Numbered from the stretch's first letter, positions 16,395-26,639 are shown. The stretch is DNA of 64,000 nucleotides from JAFDZV01 sp964455525 (GCA_964455525.1 CAYVWR010000002.1:434001-498000); one strand, 5' to 3'. The notes: generated from the letters alone by a model not told the origin. Made by a program: numbers and translations.

Positions 16395-19300
16395 ATGAAA
16401 CGCAGGCTACTTAGCTTAGCCACCGTTGCGCTTCTCGCTCCGTTGGCCGTGCAGGCGCAGACCACCGGGTCGCTGGCCGGCAAGGTTACCAACGACAAGG
16501 GAGAAGCGATTCGCGGAGCAACGATCCGAATCCTTGGCACCTCGCCAGTCCGGGGCGCCATCTCGAAGGAGGACGGCTCATTCCTGATCGCCGGTGTTCG
16601 CGCAGATCAGTACGACATCCAGGTGACCGCCGTTGGCTACAAGAATTATCTTGCCAAAGACGTGCGTGTTTCGGTCGATCAGACCACGACGCTGAATGCC
16701 AGGATGGTAGGCGCTGCGGTTGTCCAGGACTCGGTGATTGTCACAGCTCAGCGCGACATTATCGTCGCGGACAGGGTCGGCAAGCAGACCTCGATCACCG
16801 GCGAGCAGATGCAGCGTAGCTCCCGCACCAACATTCAGGGAGCCGTCGCGCTTTCCAGCGGTGTTACCACCGGTGGCGTCAACGGGTTCTCCATTCGTGG
16901 CGGTCGTGCCAGCGAGACCTCCATTCGTGTTGACGGCGTTGAGGTGAGCGATCCGTTCTCGGGAGGTTTTGGAAGCACCAGTGCCAGTTATTACCCGACG
17001 GTTTCCACGCTTGCGGTGCAGGAAGTGCAGGTCATCTCCTCCGGGTTCGGCTCCGAATACGGCGACGTTCTCTCCGGCGTGGTCAACTCGGTTACCCGTA
17101 ACGGCCGCAGCGATCGTTACGAGGGGACGCTCAACTTCCGTGCCGGCGTTCCGTTCCTCTTTGGTTCCAGCTCACCGATCACCGTAAAGAAGGCGGGCAC
17201 CGATATCGACACCACGCTTCCAGGCGCCAAGCTTCAGGGGTCCGGCAGCAAGCTGTATGAGTTCGGCTTTGGTGGCCCGATTCCGGGCCTTGATCGCCTT
17301 ACCTTCTTTATCGCTGGCAAGTACAATCATGTTCCGGTCGCCGGAAGCTCCTATGAGGTGTACGACATCTCCGAGGATTATGCCCGTCGCCGTGCCAAGA
17401 TCGCCGAAGAAGTCTGGGGCTTCTCGCTGTCGCCGACCAACCTGGGCCAGCTCCCGAACCAGGAGGCGATGATCCGCCATCTTAATGCCAAGTTCAAGAT
17501 CGGCATCACCGAGAGCATCTTCATGGAGCTGAGCGGTGAGATGGGGCTGACCAGCACCGAGAGCGGAGGTTGGAGCGGCCTGTATCAGCTCGACCATCCA
17601 ACCTTTATCAATGGTTCGGATACGGTCGTCAACAGCAGCGTTCTGGAGCGCGAGGCGCAGTTGATCAATCAGAACACGATCATCAACCGTGCGCAGGTTC
17701 GTTATTTCCAGAATCTGGACCCGACCACCTATTTCGAGCTTACCGGTTCGTGGGTCCACCACGAGAACCAGATCGGCAAGAAGGACCCAAGCAAGAAGTA
17801 TGGGATCTTCGATACCTATGATATCTATGAGATGACCGATGCCAACAGGGATAACATCATCGATCGTTATCAGGCATTCGAGGAAGAGCGGTATCTGAAT
17901 CAGTATCAGACCAATTCCACCACGACGGCGGTGCGCAACCCGATCACCGGCCTGTACGAAGGTCCCGAAATTGGAGGCGCAAGCCGCAATCCGTACGGAC
18001 TGATCGACAACGGCAACTTCCCGGTACACGGCAACAGCCGTAGCCTGGAGGTCCGTGAGGCCATGAGCGTCGGGCTGAAGGGCGTATACGAGACAAACTT
18101 CGAGCTGGGCGAGGTGAAGACCCAGGTGAAGACCGGTTTCGAGTTTACCAGCACCTCGCTCCGCCGCCACTCGAACAGCCTGCCGTGGGACGTGAACCCG
18201 TTCTTTGATGTGTATGGCTACGACGTCAGCTATTTCGCCAACGATCCTGATGGAACGCTCAGCTCGTTCTTCCGCGATCCGTACAACCCGATCGAGGGCG
18301 CGCTCTATCTGAGCACCCGTTTCGATTACAAGTCGATCCTCTTCCAGCCAGGTGTGCGTTTCGACTTCCTCAATCCGAACACCAAGATCCCGCCGTCGCG
18401 CCGTGGATCGGTTACGGAGGTGATCGAGGGCATCAAGAGCGCAGAGGATGCCACGCTGAAGTTCCAGATCAGCCCCCGTCTCGGCGTCAGCTATCCGGTT
18501 ACCGATCGCTCGCAGTTCCGTGTGAACTTTGCGATGATGTTCAAGATGCCGGAGTACAACAACCTGTACGACAACGCCTTCGGCGATGCCCAGCGTGGCA
18601 ATCAGCTCTTTGGCAACCCGAACATCGAGCCGCAGAAGGTTCTTGTGTATGAGATGGCGTACGAGGCACAGATCGCGGATGATTATTACCTCGATATCTC
18701 GGCCTTCTATCGCGATATCTATAATCAGACCGGCGTGACCTACGTTCCGGCGATCCCGTCGCCGTATATCATCTACAGCGTCGCCGATTACGGCAATGTT
18801 CGTGGACTTGAGATCACAGCCCGCCGTCTGCTGGCCAACAACTTCGGCGTGGAGCTGAACTACACCCTGCAGAAGGCAGTTGGCACCTCCTCGGAGCCTG
18901 GTGCGAACTACTCGGTGCTGATCGGTGCAATCGATCCGTATACCGGCGAACAGCAGAAGCTGCCGCTGACGGAGTATCCTCTGAACTACGATCAGACGCA
19001 CAAGCTGACCGGTGTCTTCTCGCTTGTCTGGGGTGATAACGAAGGACCGTCGATCGGCGGACTGAAGCTGCTTCAGAACTCCGACATCACCTTGACTGCA
19101 AACTATGCTTCCGGCCTTCCGTTCACCCGTGAGACCGAGCGTGGCCAGCCGACCACCGAGTACAACTCGCAGCGTCTGCCGTCGGTCTTCACAACCGAGG
19201 CGCATCTTGAGCGTGGTTTCAAGCTTCGCGACTTCTTTGGTGAGGGTGCTGGCAACCTTGAGCTGAGCCTGTTTGCCGATGTGTTCAACCTCTTCAACAT

Positions 19301-19661
19301 CACAAACGCGGCTGGCGTCCGTCTCTCCCGCAGCCTTTCGTCCACGGGCGGCTCGCGCTACTCGATTACCAGCAGCCCGGATAACGATGGCCTCGCGATG
19401 AACCGCAAGGTTGGTGATTTCATTGCCAATCCGCACTATCGCGAGATCGACCCGAACCGTCCCGAGACGTGGGATGTGAACCAGTACGATCGTTTCGGTA
19501 CCCGCTACTACAACCCGTATGCTGACTCCAACCTCGACGGTGTGGTTACCCAGCAGGAGCGTTTCGAGGGATACCAGCGCTATGTGGCTACGATCCAGTC
19601 GCTCCGTGGCGCCTATCTTGACCCGCGCACGGTTGCCGTTGGCGTCAGGCTGAGGTTCTAA
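16395..19661 (+). CDS. TonB-dependent receptor with carboxypeptidase-regulatory-like domain
   Basis: Outer-membrane receptor of 1088 residues. A signal peptide (MKRRLLSLATVALLAPLAVQAQ, about 22 residues) is followed by a CarboxypepD_reg-like Ig domain (GSLAGKVTNDKGEAIRGATIRI to about residue 110). Next come a plug domain (VTAQRDIIVADRVGKQTS, INGFSIRGG-like segment, SIRVDGVEVSDPF) and a long barrel rich in aromatic/amphipathic strands, ending in the C-terminal Phe of VAVGVRLRF. The start at 16395 is set by AAGGAG and the signal peptide; reading further upstream gives non-homologous sequence. Substrate unknown. It heads a group with a T9SS-like secreted protein and a PorV relative. Confidence 0.93.
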   Translation: MKRRLLSLATVALLAPLAVQAQTTGSLAGKVTNDKGEAIRGATIRILGTSPVRGAISKEDGSFLIAGVRADQYDIQVTAVGYKNYLAKDVRVSVDQTTTLNARMVGAAVVQDSVIVTAQRDIIVADRVGKQTSITGEQMQRSSRTNIQGAVALSSGVTTGGVNGFSIRGGRASETSIRVDGVEVSDPFSGGFGSTSASYYPTVSTLAVQEVQVISSGFGSEYGDVLSGVVNSVTRNGRSDRYEGTLNFRAGVPFLFGSSSPITVKKAGTDIDTTLPGAKLQGSGSKLYEFGFGGPIPGLDRLTFFIAGKYNHVPVAGSSYEVYDISEDYARRRAKIAEEVWGFSLSPTNLGQLPNQEAMIRHLNAKFKIGITESIFMELSGEMGLTSTESGGWSGLYQLDHPTFINGSDTVVNSSVLEREAQLINQNTIINRAQVRYFQNLDPTTYFELTGSWVHHENQIGKKDPSKKYGIFDTYDIYEMTDANRDNIIDRYQAFEEERYLNQYQTNSTTTAVRNPITGLYEGPEIGGASRNPYGLIDNGNFPVHGNSRSLEVREAMSVGLKGVYETNFELGEVKTQVKTGFEFTSTSLRRHSNSLPWDVNPFFDVYGYDVSYFANDPDGTLSSFFRDPYNPIEGALYLSTRFDYKSILFQPGVRFDFLNPNTKIPPSRRGSVTEVIEGIKSAEDATLKFQISPRLGVSYPVTDRSQFRVNFAMMFKMPEYNNLYDNAFGDAQRGNQLFGNPNIEPQKVLVYEMAYEAQIADDYYLDISAFYRDIYNQTGVTYVPAIPSPYIIYSVADYGNVRGLEITARRLLANNFGVELNYTLQKAVGTSSEPGANYSVLIGAIDPYTGEQQKLPLTEYPLNYDQTHKLTGVFSLVWGDNEGPSIGGLKLLQNSDITLTANYASGLPFTRETERGQPTTEYNSQRLPSVFTTEAHLERGFKLRDFFGEGAGNLELSLFADVFNLFNITNAAGVRLSRSLSSTGGSRYSITSSPDNDGLAMNRKVGDFIANPHYREIDPNRPETWDVNQYDRFGTRYYNPYADSNLDGVVTQQERFEGYQRYVATIQSLRGAYLDPRTVAVGVRLRF

Positions 19662-19671
19662 TACGATCGGT

Positions 19672-19695
19672 CAGGGGGGCAACCGCGCCCCCCTG
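19672..19695 (+). promoter_or_regulatory. Hairpin between TonB receptor and next gene
   Basis: A perfect 9-bp stem CAGGGGGGC (19672-19680) / GCCCCCCTG (19687-19695) with the loop AACCGC lies 10 nt after the receptor stop. It is followed by TTCCC rather than a T-run. It is probably an attenuator or mRNA-stability element that sets expression of the downstream gene. Confidence 0.45.
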
Positions 19696-19749
19696 TTCCC
19701 ACAGGGATGGATGTACAAGGCTAAAATTCAATTCTTAGAGGAATACATA

Positions 19750-22700
19750 ATGAATCTGCGAACCTTTACGAAGGGGCTGATCCTGGCGACGTTCGCCGGC
19801 TCACTCTTCCTGGCTTCGCCCCCGCTATCTGCTCGGACCGCTCCGAAGCAGAAGCAGGATAAGGGAGAAAAGAAGGAGGAAGGGAAGAAGGACCGTTCGG
19901 TTCTTCGTGTGCCGACAAATGCATTCGAGGTGATCAGGAACAAGGTGTCCGATATCGAGTTCCACTCGTCGAACTACGGCATCTTCGGTCTGAACGTCAG
20001 CAACGGCGATGCCGGTGGCCTCTGGCCACGCGGATCGGGGCAGGCGTATATCTTCGGCGGCGGCGTCTGGTTTGGTGCACAGAAGGTGCTCCCCAGTGGC
20101 GATACCTCCAAGCTGTGCGTGATCGGCTACAATCCGAACTCGGGCGCATCCTGGATGATCCCGGGAAGCATTACCGGGCCGCTGCTGAGCAATACGCTCA
20201 ATCAGTCGCCGGATGCTCTCAACAAAAACCGTCTGTACTTCTCGACCGATTACAGCAACTTCTCGGGCGAGCCGTTCGACGCTCAGGATGTCAATGGCCC
20301 GAACTGGCCGGTCTGGGATGCCAGTGTCGCCGATACCCTGAAGTATAACCGGTATCTCGGCGAGTATATGGATGATATCAACATGCGTAATCTCGAGACC
20401 TTTCCAAAGGGTCCCGCGATTATCTCGGGTGAGGATATCTTCTCCGTCTACAAGGATACCGACCTTAGCCGCTACGAGCGCATCTCGCGCGATTCGGCTC
20501 TGAAGAAGGGCTATCCGATCGGCATTCAGGTAGAGCAGACCGTGTATACCTGGGGCTTCGGTCAGTACAAGGACTTCCTTTTCATCCGCTACTCGATCAT
20601 CAACAAGTCGGGCGAGGACCTGCTTAACTGCTATATGGCCCCGGCAATTGATATGGATATAGGCCAGCCCGGTAACGACCGTGCGACGATCTATATCCCG
20701 GTCAAGGAAGAGGATACGCTGAACCTTGCCATCCAGTGGAGCGAGCCGGAAGCGGGCAGGCCGTATGGCTATGTTGGCCTCGACTTCCTTGAAAGCCCGG
20801 CAATCGATTCCACCGGCTTTATCCGCAAGGATAAGCGTGTGTTTACCGAGCGTGAGCAGGTTGGCCTTTCGGTCTTCCAGAACTGGCCGATCGACGAAGA
20901 TCCACGTACCCCGGAGGAGCGCTATGCCTTTATCTCCGATCTTACCCAGCGCGATATCGACAATGGTCCCGGCGATCGCCGCTTCCTGATGTCGACCGGC
21001 CCGTTCAACATGGCGCCCGGCGATACCGCACGTGTTGTGGTCGGTATCATGTTTGCATATGGCAGAAGCGGCATCACAACCGGACAGGAAGCCGATCGTA
21101 TCAACCTCTGGAAGCTCGACACGTTCGCCCAGGGCGTCTACGACAATAACTTCCGTGCCCCGGTCGCTCCCGATCCGGCCCGCGTTACCTGGAAGCCGTT
21201 GAACCACGGCGTTGAGCTTAACTGGGACGAAACCTCGGAGCGTTCGCTCGATCGTCTGGAGCGCGGCCTTGACTTTGCCGGCTACACCATTCTCCGTGGT
21301 CGTCGCACGCCAAGCTCGACTGGCGCCGATACCACTCGGGGCTGGGATCTCGGTTTCAAGACGATTGGCGGATTCCGGATTCCGGCGATGCCTGATAGCG
21401 TCACACGCTATTTCGCCGACAGCTTGAACAATCCTTCGATCCTTGGCGTGTGGTCGCGTCTGCCGATGCTGGCCGAGATGGGCCGCCCACGTATTACCGG
21501 ATATTATGACATCTATCGCTACGACACGATCCGCTACGGCGTCTCGCGTGACTCGGTAGAGATCCGTGCGGTGCGTACGGGCCAGCGTGCTCCGATCTTC
21601 GACTTCAATTTCGATCCGTACGATGACAACAACGACGACTCGACGCTCTTCAACGATGGTCGTTACGGCGATCAGTTCAAGAACAAGGCTATCCGTGATA
21701 TCGTCCGCGATGCCATCGTCTCGATCATGGACAGCATTACCGATGGTCGCCGGTTCATTGATGTCGGCGACGACAACAACGACGGCAATATCACGGCAAA
21801 CCCGGATAACCTGAATCAGAACGAGAAGCTGATCAACAACGTCGACTACTATTATCAGGTGCTGGCATACGATGCCGGTAGCGATGAGGGTACGCCGTCG
21901 AAGACAAACTCCGGCATTGCCGGCATCAACGAGGTTCGTGCCAATCCGGAGGCCCCGCCCGCCGGACCGAAGGTAACCCCGAGGGTGATCCCGAGCAGCG
22001 AGGTTGCGGAGTCGGGCGCAGGCCTTGGCGGTATCTACAACTTCCGCTTCATCTCGTTGGACAACGACCGTCTTGGGCAGATCTTTGGCGGTGATACGCT
22101 CGAGTTCGAGTTCCAGCCGCTGAACCCGTATGGCCTTGCAACGGTTCCGGGCACGTTCATTCCGAACTTCTTCTACTCGACCGAGGTTATCGTTCGCAGC
22201 CGCCGCAGCGGCAATGAGCTGATCCGTATTCCGCTCAACTACGACTTCCGCTTTACCGATCGCTCCGATACGACGCTTCGCCTGCTCGATAGCAATCTGA
22301 GCACGCGCCGCATTCGTACCGATAGCATCTATGACGCCCGTGGCGTCCGTGTTCCGATCAATGGTTCCTTTATCACCGATCCTCTGCGTCCGGTATATAA
22401 CAGGAGCGGCATCTATAAGAACACGTTCGGCATCGCCTTCGATTATGCCTTCTACCAGTACGGCGATTCGCTCCGTCCGGGCATCTTCGGCGATACCGCG
22501 GCGGTCCCGTTCAGCCGTCCTCAGGGACAGGGGGCCAACACCAATCTGGCCCCTGGGCGCCAGCTTGTGGGACAGCGTTTTGGTGGTGCGGTAAACACCA
22601 ACGAGGCACAGCGCATTCCGAGCATTGGACAGGTGAAGCTCGAGGTGGAGTTCGCTCCGGGCGGCACCGAGAATGTCACGGTGACCAAGGGTGATATCAC

Positions 22701-23658
22701 CCGTACGTTTGCTCTGAACTATCTGACGCTGAAGGTTCGGAACATCGCCGCATACAACCGTACCGTCTATGACGAGAACGGCGATCCGGTGGATCACGCC
22801 ATCCAGTACAACTACGAGTTCCCGGCCGATCCCGCAGCCAAGGCAAAGGCCGATACGACCTCGCTTACGCTTGGCCTGGGCCGTACCATCGATATCGGCA
22901 AGTTCGCCCTGTATGCATTCGGCTGGCTGAACAGCGATACCTTCAGCCTTGCATCGCGCCGCAGTCAGTTCGCCCGTAACAGGGCCTTGATCGGCACGCC
23001 GAACGATTCCAAGTCCTATGTCGGCACACCGAACCGCTATTATACCGGCGGCTCTACCTCCGATGGGCAGACCCTCAAGTTCACGCACAAGCTTATGGTG
23101 AACGGTGCCGAGGTCTTCATCGACTTCGCCGGCATGGGTAGCACCGGAACGCAGGTCGATGCGAAGTATCTGCCGGAAGAGATTCCGACGCAGGAATTCC
23201 AGGTTGGTGACAAGTTCACCGTGGACTTCACCGGCGGTGCTCTCGGACTGCCGCAGCCGGGCGCGAAGGTGCTCGTGGCGATCCCATCGGGTGAGGTACA
23301 GGCGGGCGAGTCGTTTACCGATGATATGCTGGAGCAGATCTCGGTGGTGCCGAACCCGTATCTGATCAACCATATCGGCCAGAACTCGAATACCGATCGT
23401 CGCCTGTTTATCACGCGTCTGCCACGCAAGTGCACGATCCAGCTCTACACCGAGTCGGGCGAGCTGCTTCAGACTCTGGATCATGATGTCGAGACCGAGA
23501 ACGGCCGTGTTGCCGTCGAAGTCTGGGATCTCCTGACCAAGTCGAACCGCCAGGCGCAGAGCCAGCTCATTATCATCCGCATTAGCACGCCGGATGGTGC
23601 CGAGACGGTGAAGAAGGTAGCAGTTGTTGTGGGCGGTTATCGCCTGAACAGCCGCTAA
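19750..23658 (+). CDS. Large secreted protein with T9SS-like C-terminal domain, function unknown
   Basis: 1302 residues starting at the ATG after TTAGAGGAATACATA. A signal peptide (about residues 1-28, MNLRTFTKGLILATFAG...LSA) is followed by a Lys/Glu-rich stretch. The rest is beta-rich and Asn/Asp/Tyr-rich. Two Asp/Asn clusters at about 615-640 and 670-680 (DDNNDD, DDNNDGNI) look like calcium-binding thrombospondin-3/dockerin-type loops, followed by a fibronectin-III-like YYYQVLAYDAGSDEG segment. The last 110 residues (ISVVPNPYLINH..., CTIQLYTESGELLQTLDH, VAVEVWDLLTKSNR) match the pattern of T9SS sorting or FlgD-like C-terminal domains. A surface or extracellular location is inferred. The enzymatic role, if any, is unknown. 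It lies between the receptor and the PorV-like gene. Confidence 0.85.
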   Translation: MNLRTFTKGLILATFAGSLFLASPPLSARTAPKQKQDKGEKKEEGKKDRSVLRVPTNAFEVIRNKVSDIEFHSSNYGIFGLNVSNGDAGGLWPRGSGQAYIFGGGVWFGAQKVLPSGDTSKLCVIGYNPNSGASWMIPGSITGPLLSNTLNQSPDALNKNRLYFSTDYSNFSGEPFDAQDVNGPNWPVWDASVADTLKYNRYLGEYMDDINMRNLETFPKGPAIISGEDIFSVYKDTDLSRYERISRDSALKKGYPIGIQVEQTVYTWGFGQYKDFLFIRYSIINKSGEDLLNCYMAPAIDMDIGQPGNDRATIYIPVKEEDTLNLAIQWSEPEAGRPYGYVGLDFLESPAIDSTGFIRKDKRVFTEREQVGLSVFQNWPIDEDPRTPEERYAFISDLTQRDIDNGPGDRRFLMSTGPFNMAPGDTARVVVGIMFAYGRSGITTGQEADRINLWKLDTFAQGVYDNNFRAPVAPDPARVTWKPLNHGVELNWDETSERSLDRLERGLDFAGYTILRGRRTPSSTGADTTRGWDLGFKTIGGFRIPAMPDSVTRYFADSLNNPSILGVWSRLPMLAEMGRPRITGYYDIYRYDTIRYGVSRDSVEIRAVRTGQRAPIFDFNFDPYDDNNDDSTLFNDGRYGDQFKNKAIRDIVRDAIVSIMDSITDGRRFIDVGDDNNDGNITANPDNLNQNEKLINNVDYYYQVLAYDAGSDEGTPSKTNSGIAGINEVRANPEAPPAGPKVTPRVIPSSEVAESGAGLGGIYNFRFISLDNDRLGQIFGGDTLEFEFQPLNPYGLATVPGTFIPNFFYSTEVIVRSRRSGNELIRIPLNYDFRFTDRSDTTLRLLDSNLSTRRIRTDSIYDARGVRVPINGSFITDPLRPVYNRSGIYKNTFGIAFDYAFYQYGDSLRPGIFGDTAAVPFSRPQGQGANTNLAPGRQLVGQRFGGAVNTNEAQRIPSIGQVKLEVEFAPGGTENVTVTKGDITRTFALNYLTLKVRNIAAYNRTVYDENGDPVDHAIQYNYEFPADPAAKAKADTTSLTLGLGRTIDIGKFALYAFGWLNSDTFSLASRRSQFARNRALIGTPNDSKSYVGTPNRYYTGGSTSDGQTLKFTHKLMVNGAEVFIDFAGMGSTGTQVDAKYLPEEIPTQEFQVGDKFTVDFTGGALGLPQPGAKVLVAIPSGEVQAGESFTDDMLEQISVVPNPYLINHIGQNSNTDRRLFITRLPRKCTIQLYTESGELLQTLDHDVETENGRVAVEVWDLLTKSNRQAQSQLIIIRISTPDGAETVKKVAVVVGGYRLNSR

Positions 23659-23768
23659 GACTAACCGGGGAAGGGTGGCGTTCGTGAATGCGGACGCCAC
23701 CTGATATCCCAGAGGGATACACCGGTTACTCCTTCGCTCAGAGAACAACTAATCTGGAGACTATACTA

Positions 23769-24818
23769 ATGAGAAAGATATACGGGATCGGCGCTGCGGT
23801 TGTGCTCTGCTTCGGGGCAATGACCTCCAGCCTGATGGCCCAGGAGAATCCCGGCTCGAACGATGAGCCTCGGGATTTCTCGAAGATCGGAGCCGGCCTT
23901 GGCAACTTTCTGAATATTCCCATCGGTGCGCGTGCGGTTGGCATGGGTGCCGGGTTTGTGGGGGTTGCCGACGATCCAACCACGCTTGCCTGGAATCCGG
24001 CCGGTATCACGCAGATCGCCGGAGCCAGCGCTTCCTACAGCTTTACTTCGATGTTTGCTGGCATCACGCATAACTTCGCCGGGGTTACGTTCCCGGTCGG
24101 AGAGGCCTACAAGGCCGGTGTTAGCGCCATTACCTATGGCACCGATGATATCAAGGTGACGACGCTGTTCCAGCAGGATGGCACCGGAGAGACCTATCAG
24201 GTCCGCGATCTTTCGCTGGGGCTGTCGTTCGCCGGACAGCTTACCGATCAGTTCAGCTTTGGTGTGACTGGCAAATTTATCAGTCTTGCCTTTGCCACCC
24301 AGTCGGCAAGCGGTGTCGCCTTCGATGTCGGCACGCTCTATGAGCCGGGCATCCTCGGCATGAGGATCGGCTTTGCGGTGCAGAACCTTTCGGCTCCGCT
24401 CAAGTATACCGGCAACGGTCTGGTTCGCACCGGCGGATTTGATCCGATCACCGGCAACCAAAGCCCCGATGTCCAGCTTGAAGCTACCGAGGCATCGCTC
24501 CCGCTTACCTTCCGTGGCGGCATCTCCTCGGCGGTGATGGATGGAACCGATGGCAATTATCTCCTGGTCGGCACGGAATTCTCCACCGCGTCCGATCGCG
24601 GTGAGTATGTGTCGCTTGGAGCCGAGTATATCTGGAATAACCTGGTTTCCGCCCGCGCAGGCTATCAGCTCGGCAATGCCGATGCCTTCGGCCTTAGCGG
24701 CGGTGTTGGCCTGCTCTACCAGACCGGTTCCTTCTACGGCCAGATCGATTATGCCGTCAGGCCGCACGAGACGCTCGGCCTTGTCAATCAGATCACGGCC
24801 TCGGTGCGATTCCAGTAA
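23769..24818 (+). CDS. PorV/PorQ-family outer-membrane beta-barrel protein
   Basis: 349 residues beginning MRKIYGIGAAVVLCFGAMTSSLMAQ, a clear signal peptide; the in-frame ATG at 23688 would bury it. The early barrel block GARAVGMGAGFVGVADDPTTLAWNPAGI is the signature of the PorV/UPF0164 family, and alternating strands continue to the aromatic C-terminus ITASVRFQ. In Bacteroidota, PorV shuttles T9SS cargo to the sortase. Its position directly after a protein with a T9SS-like C-terminus supports a linked role, but family members such as PorQ or generic porin-like paralogues cannot be excluded. Confidence 0.88.
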   Translation: MRKIYGIGAAVVLCFGAMTSSLMAQENPGSNDEPRDFSKIGAGLGNFLNIPIGARAVGMGAGFVGVADDPTTLAWNPAGITQIAGASASYSFTSMFAGITHNFAGVTFPVGEAYKAGVSAITYGTDDIKVTTLFQQDGTGETYQVRDLSLGLSFAGQLTDQFSFGVTGKFISLAFATQSASGVAFDVGTLYEPGILGMRIGFAVQNLSAPLKYTGNGLVRTGGFDPITGNQSPDVQLEATEASLPLTFRGGISSAVMDGTDGNYLLVGTEFSTASDRGEYVSLGAEYIWNNLVSARAGYQLGNADAFGLSGGVGLLYQTGSFYGQIDYAVRPHETLGLVNQITASVRFQ

Positions 24819-24865
24819 GATGCTGGATCGCGATGGCAATTGATGCCGGGGAGCCCGGCCGATTG

Positions 24866-24934
24866 CCGGTTGATGCATGACGGGCCTGCCCCGGTTGATG
24901 CGACTGGAATACCTTTCGCCGCCGGACAGGCCCG
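24866..24934 (+). terminator. Repeat/hairpin region after the PorV-like gene
   Basis: The 11-mer CCGGTTGATGC occurs twice (24866-24876 and 24891-24901). CGGGCCTG (24881-24888) pairs perfectly with CAGGCCCG (24927-24934) across a 38-nt loop, followed by CGTTATTTAT. It may terminate the receptor/PorV transcript; the long loop makes this uncertain. Confidence 0.3.
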
Positions 24935-25073
24935 CGTTATTTATATTCAAGACGATCCTACAACCTCCCTCCAGGACTAATCGTCATTGACACCATCAAT
25001 CTGCCACGAGAGATATATGCGGCGTAGGGTGGCGGTCAACCAGTCCCATTGTTCACGATCTACACACATCATC

Positions 25074-26519
25074 ATGAACCTATTATCGTTCCGATCGCTT
25101 CGGCTGGCAGCCGCAGGTGCCATGGTTCTGGCCCTGCTCCCGCTTGCGCTGAGCGCCCAGCCTGGTCCGCTGAACTATGTGTATTCCTATAATGCTTCCG
25201 CTTATAACGATACCACCACGCTTGTGGCATTCAATATCGAGTTCTCCGATGATGGGCTTGCCTACGTACAGCAGGATGATGGCTCGATGGTGGGACAGCT
25301 CTATACACGCCTGCGCTTTACAAATGATCCGGCTGGCGATCCCGAGGTTATCGATTGGGTGACGGCGGTGCCGAAGGGAGATGCCGAAGCAGGGGTGGCA
25401 ATGCTCGGAACGCAGCTGATCGCCCTTGCACCGGGAAACTACGATGCCCAGATCTACTATCATGACGTTGCCGATCAGAACAGAAGGGACTCCGCCCGGT
25501 TCCAGCTTGTGGTCCCGTCGTTTGCCGGACGCGATCTGCAACTCAGCGATATTATCGTTGCCAATGAGGCCAGCCAGAGCGAGGACCGTAGCCATCCATT
25601 TTTCAGAAACTGGTATGTGGTGATTCCAAATGTCTCTGCTACGATCACGCCTCCATTTCTGGTGCTGAACACCTATGTGGAGATTTATAATGCCGATCGG
25701 GTGCCGACCTCGGATTATCATATCGTCTACCGCCTTGCCGATTCGGCCAGGAACGTATTTTATGAGACACAGGTCACCCGTCCCAGAAGTGCCTCAAGGA
25801 TGAGCGTGGAGCTGAATACGTTGCCGCTGGATTCAATCCCGAGCGGGCAGTATTATGTGGTCATCAAGGCCTATAACGGCTTTGCCCGTTCGGCTACCGA
25901 TTCGGCTACCGTCTTCCGTAGCTTCTATGTGCGCAACCCGGAGTTCGATCAGTTTGTGCAGAGCCAGCGCGCTGCGGCATCTGCTGCCCCCGCATTCGGT
26001 GGCATGGTGGTGGACCCGGAGTATGCTGGGATGAAGGAGGAGGAGCTGGATGCGGAGTACGAGAAGATCAAGCCGATCATGACGACCGCTGAGGAGGGGG
26101 TATGGAGGGGGCTGGACGGAGCCGAGCCAAAGGGACGTTTCCTGACGACGTTCTGGGAAATGCGTGATCCTTCTCCTGGAACACCGGAGAACGAAAGCCG
26201 TAGGGATTACAACAAACGTGTGGAGGAGGCTCGAAATCTCTATGCCGCGCCGATGGCTCCCCGTGGCTGGGATAGCGATCGTGGCCGCGTTCTGCTGAAG
26301 TATGGCAAGGCCGATGCTATCGAACGCCATATCCAGGAGTTCAACCGGAAGCCCTATGAGATCTGGACCTACAACCAGATGAGCTATCAGTTTGTGTTTA
26401 TCGATCGCACGCAGACCGGGGCGTTCACGCTTGTGCATGCCACGGCGCCGGGAGAGGTGAAGAACGAAAACTGGGAGCAGGTTGCCACGTTGAATAATAG
26501 CAGCACCCAGAGCAGATAG
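25074..26519 (+). CDS. GWxTD-domain-containing exported protein
   Basis: 481 residues. The start at 25074 exposes a signal peptide (MNLLSFRSLRLAAAGAMVLALLPLALSAQ); an upstream in-frame start at 24987 hides it. The N-terminal two thirds are beta-rich. The C-terminal part holds the GWxTD domain: FWEMRDPSPGTPENESRRDYNKRVEEA, then GWDSDRGRVLLKYGKADAIERH, then KPYEIWTY. The eponymous motif reads GWDSD here, a Thr-to-Ser change. The domain is known from Bacteroidota, Chlorobi/Ignavibacteria and Gemmatimonadota, with no established function. An envelope or secreted location is inferred. Confidence 0.9.
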   Translation: MNLLSFRSLRLAAAGAMVLALLPLALSAQPGPLNYVYSYNASAYNDTTTLVAFNIEFSDDGLAYVQQDDGSMVGQLYTRLRFTNDPAGDPEVIDWVTAVPKGDAEAGVAMLGTQLIALAPGNYDAQIYYHDVADQNRRDSARFQLVVPSFAGRDLQLSDIIVANEASQSEDRSHPFFRNWYVVIPNVSATITPPFLVLNTYVEIYNADRVPTSDYHIVYRLADSARNVFYETQVTRPRSASRMSVELNTLPLDSIPSGQYYVVIKAYNGFARSATDSATVFRSFYVRNPEFDQFVQSQRAAASAAPAFGGMVVDPEYAGMKEEELDAEYEKIKPIMTTAEEGVWRGLDGAEPKGRFLTTFWEMRDPSPGTPENESRRDYNKRVEEARNLYAAPMAPRGWDSDRGRVLLKYGKADAIERHIQEFNRKPYEIWTYNQMSYQFVFIDRTQTGAFTLVHATAPGEVKNENWEQVATLNNSSTQSR

Positions 26520-26570
26520 AAGGGGAGTCGTGGGGAATGCTCTGTGATCGTTCCCGATTGATTTATCTTC

Positions 26571-26595
26571 AGACGGCCCCGCAGGCGGGCCGTCT
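26571..26595 (+). terminator. Hairpin terminator after the GWxTD gene
   Basis: A perfect 9-bp stem AGACGGCCC (26571-26579) / GGGCCGTCT (26587-26595) with a 7-nt loop is followed by TGTTG. It is about 50 nt after the GWxTD stop, and it argues against a start codon for the next gene at 26595. Confidence 0.55.
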
Positions 26596-26639
26596 TGTTG
26601 TACACTCACAATAGTCGGAACCCGGATCTGATAGAACGA

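Noticed and set aside
17172..23748. Very long minus-strand frames (754 and 1307 codons) opposite the TonB receptor and the T9SS-like protein
   Set aside because: The + strand products have signal peptides, family domains and ribosome sites. The minus frames are shadows of a GC-rich third position.
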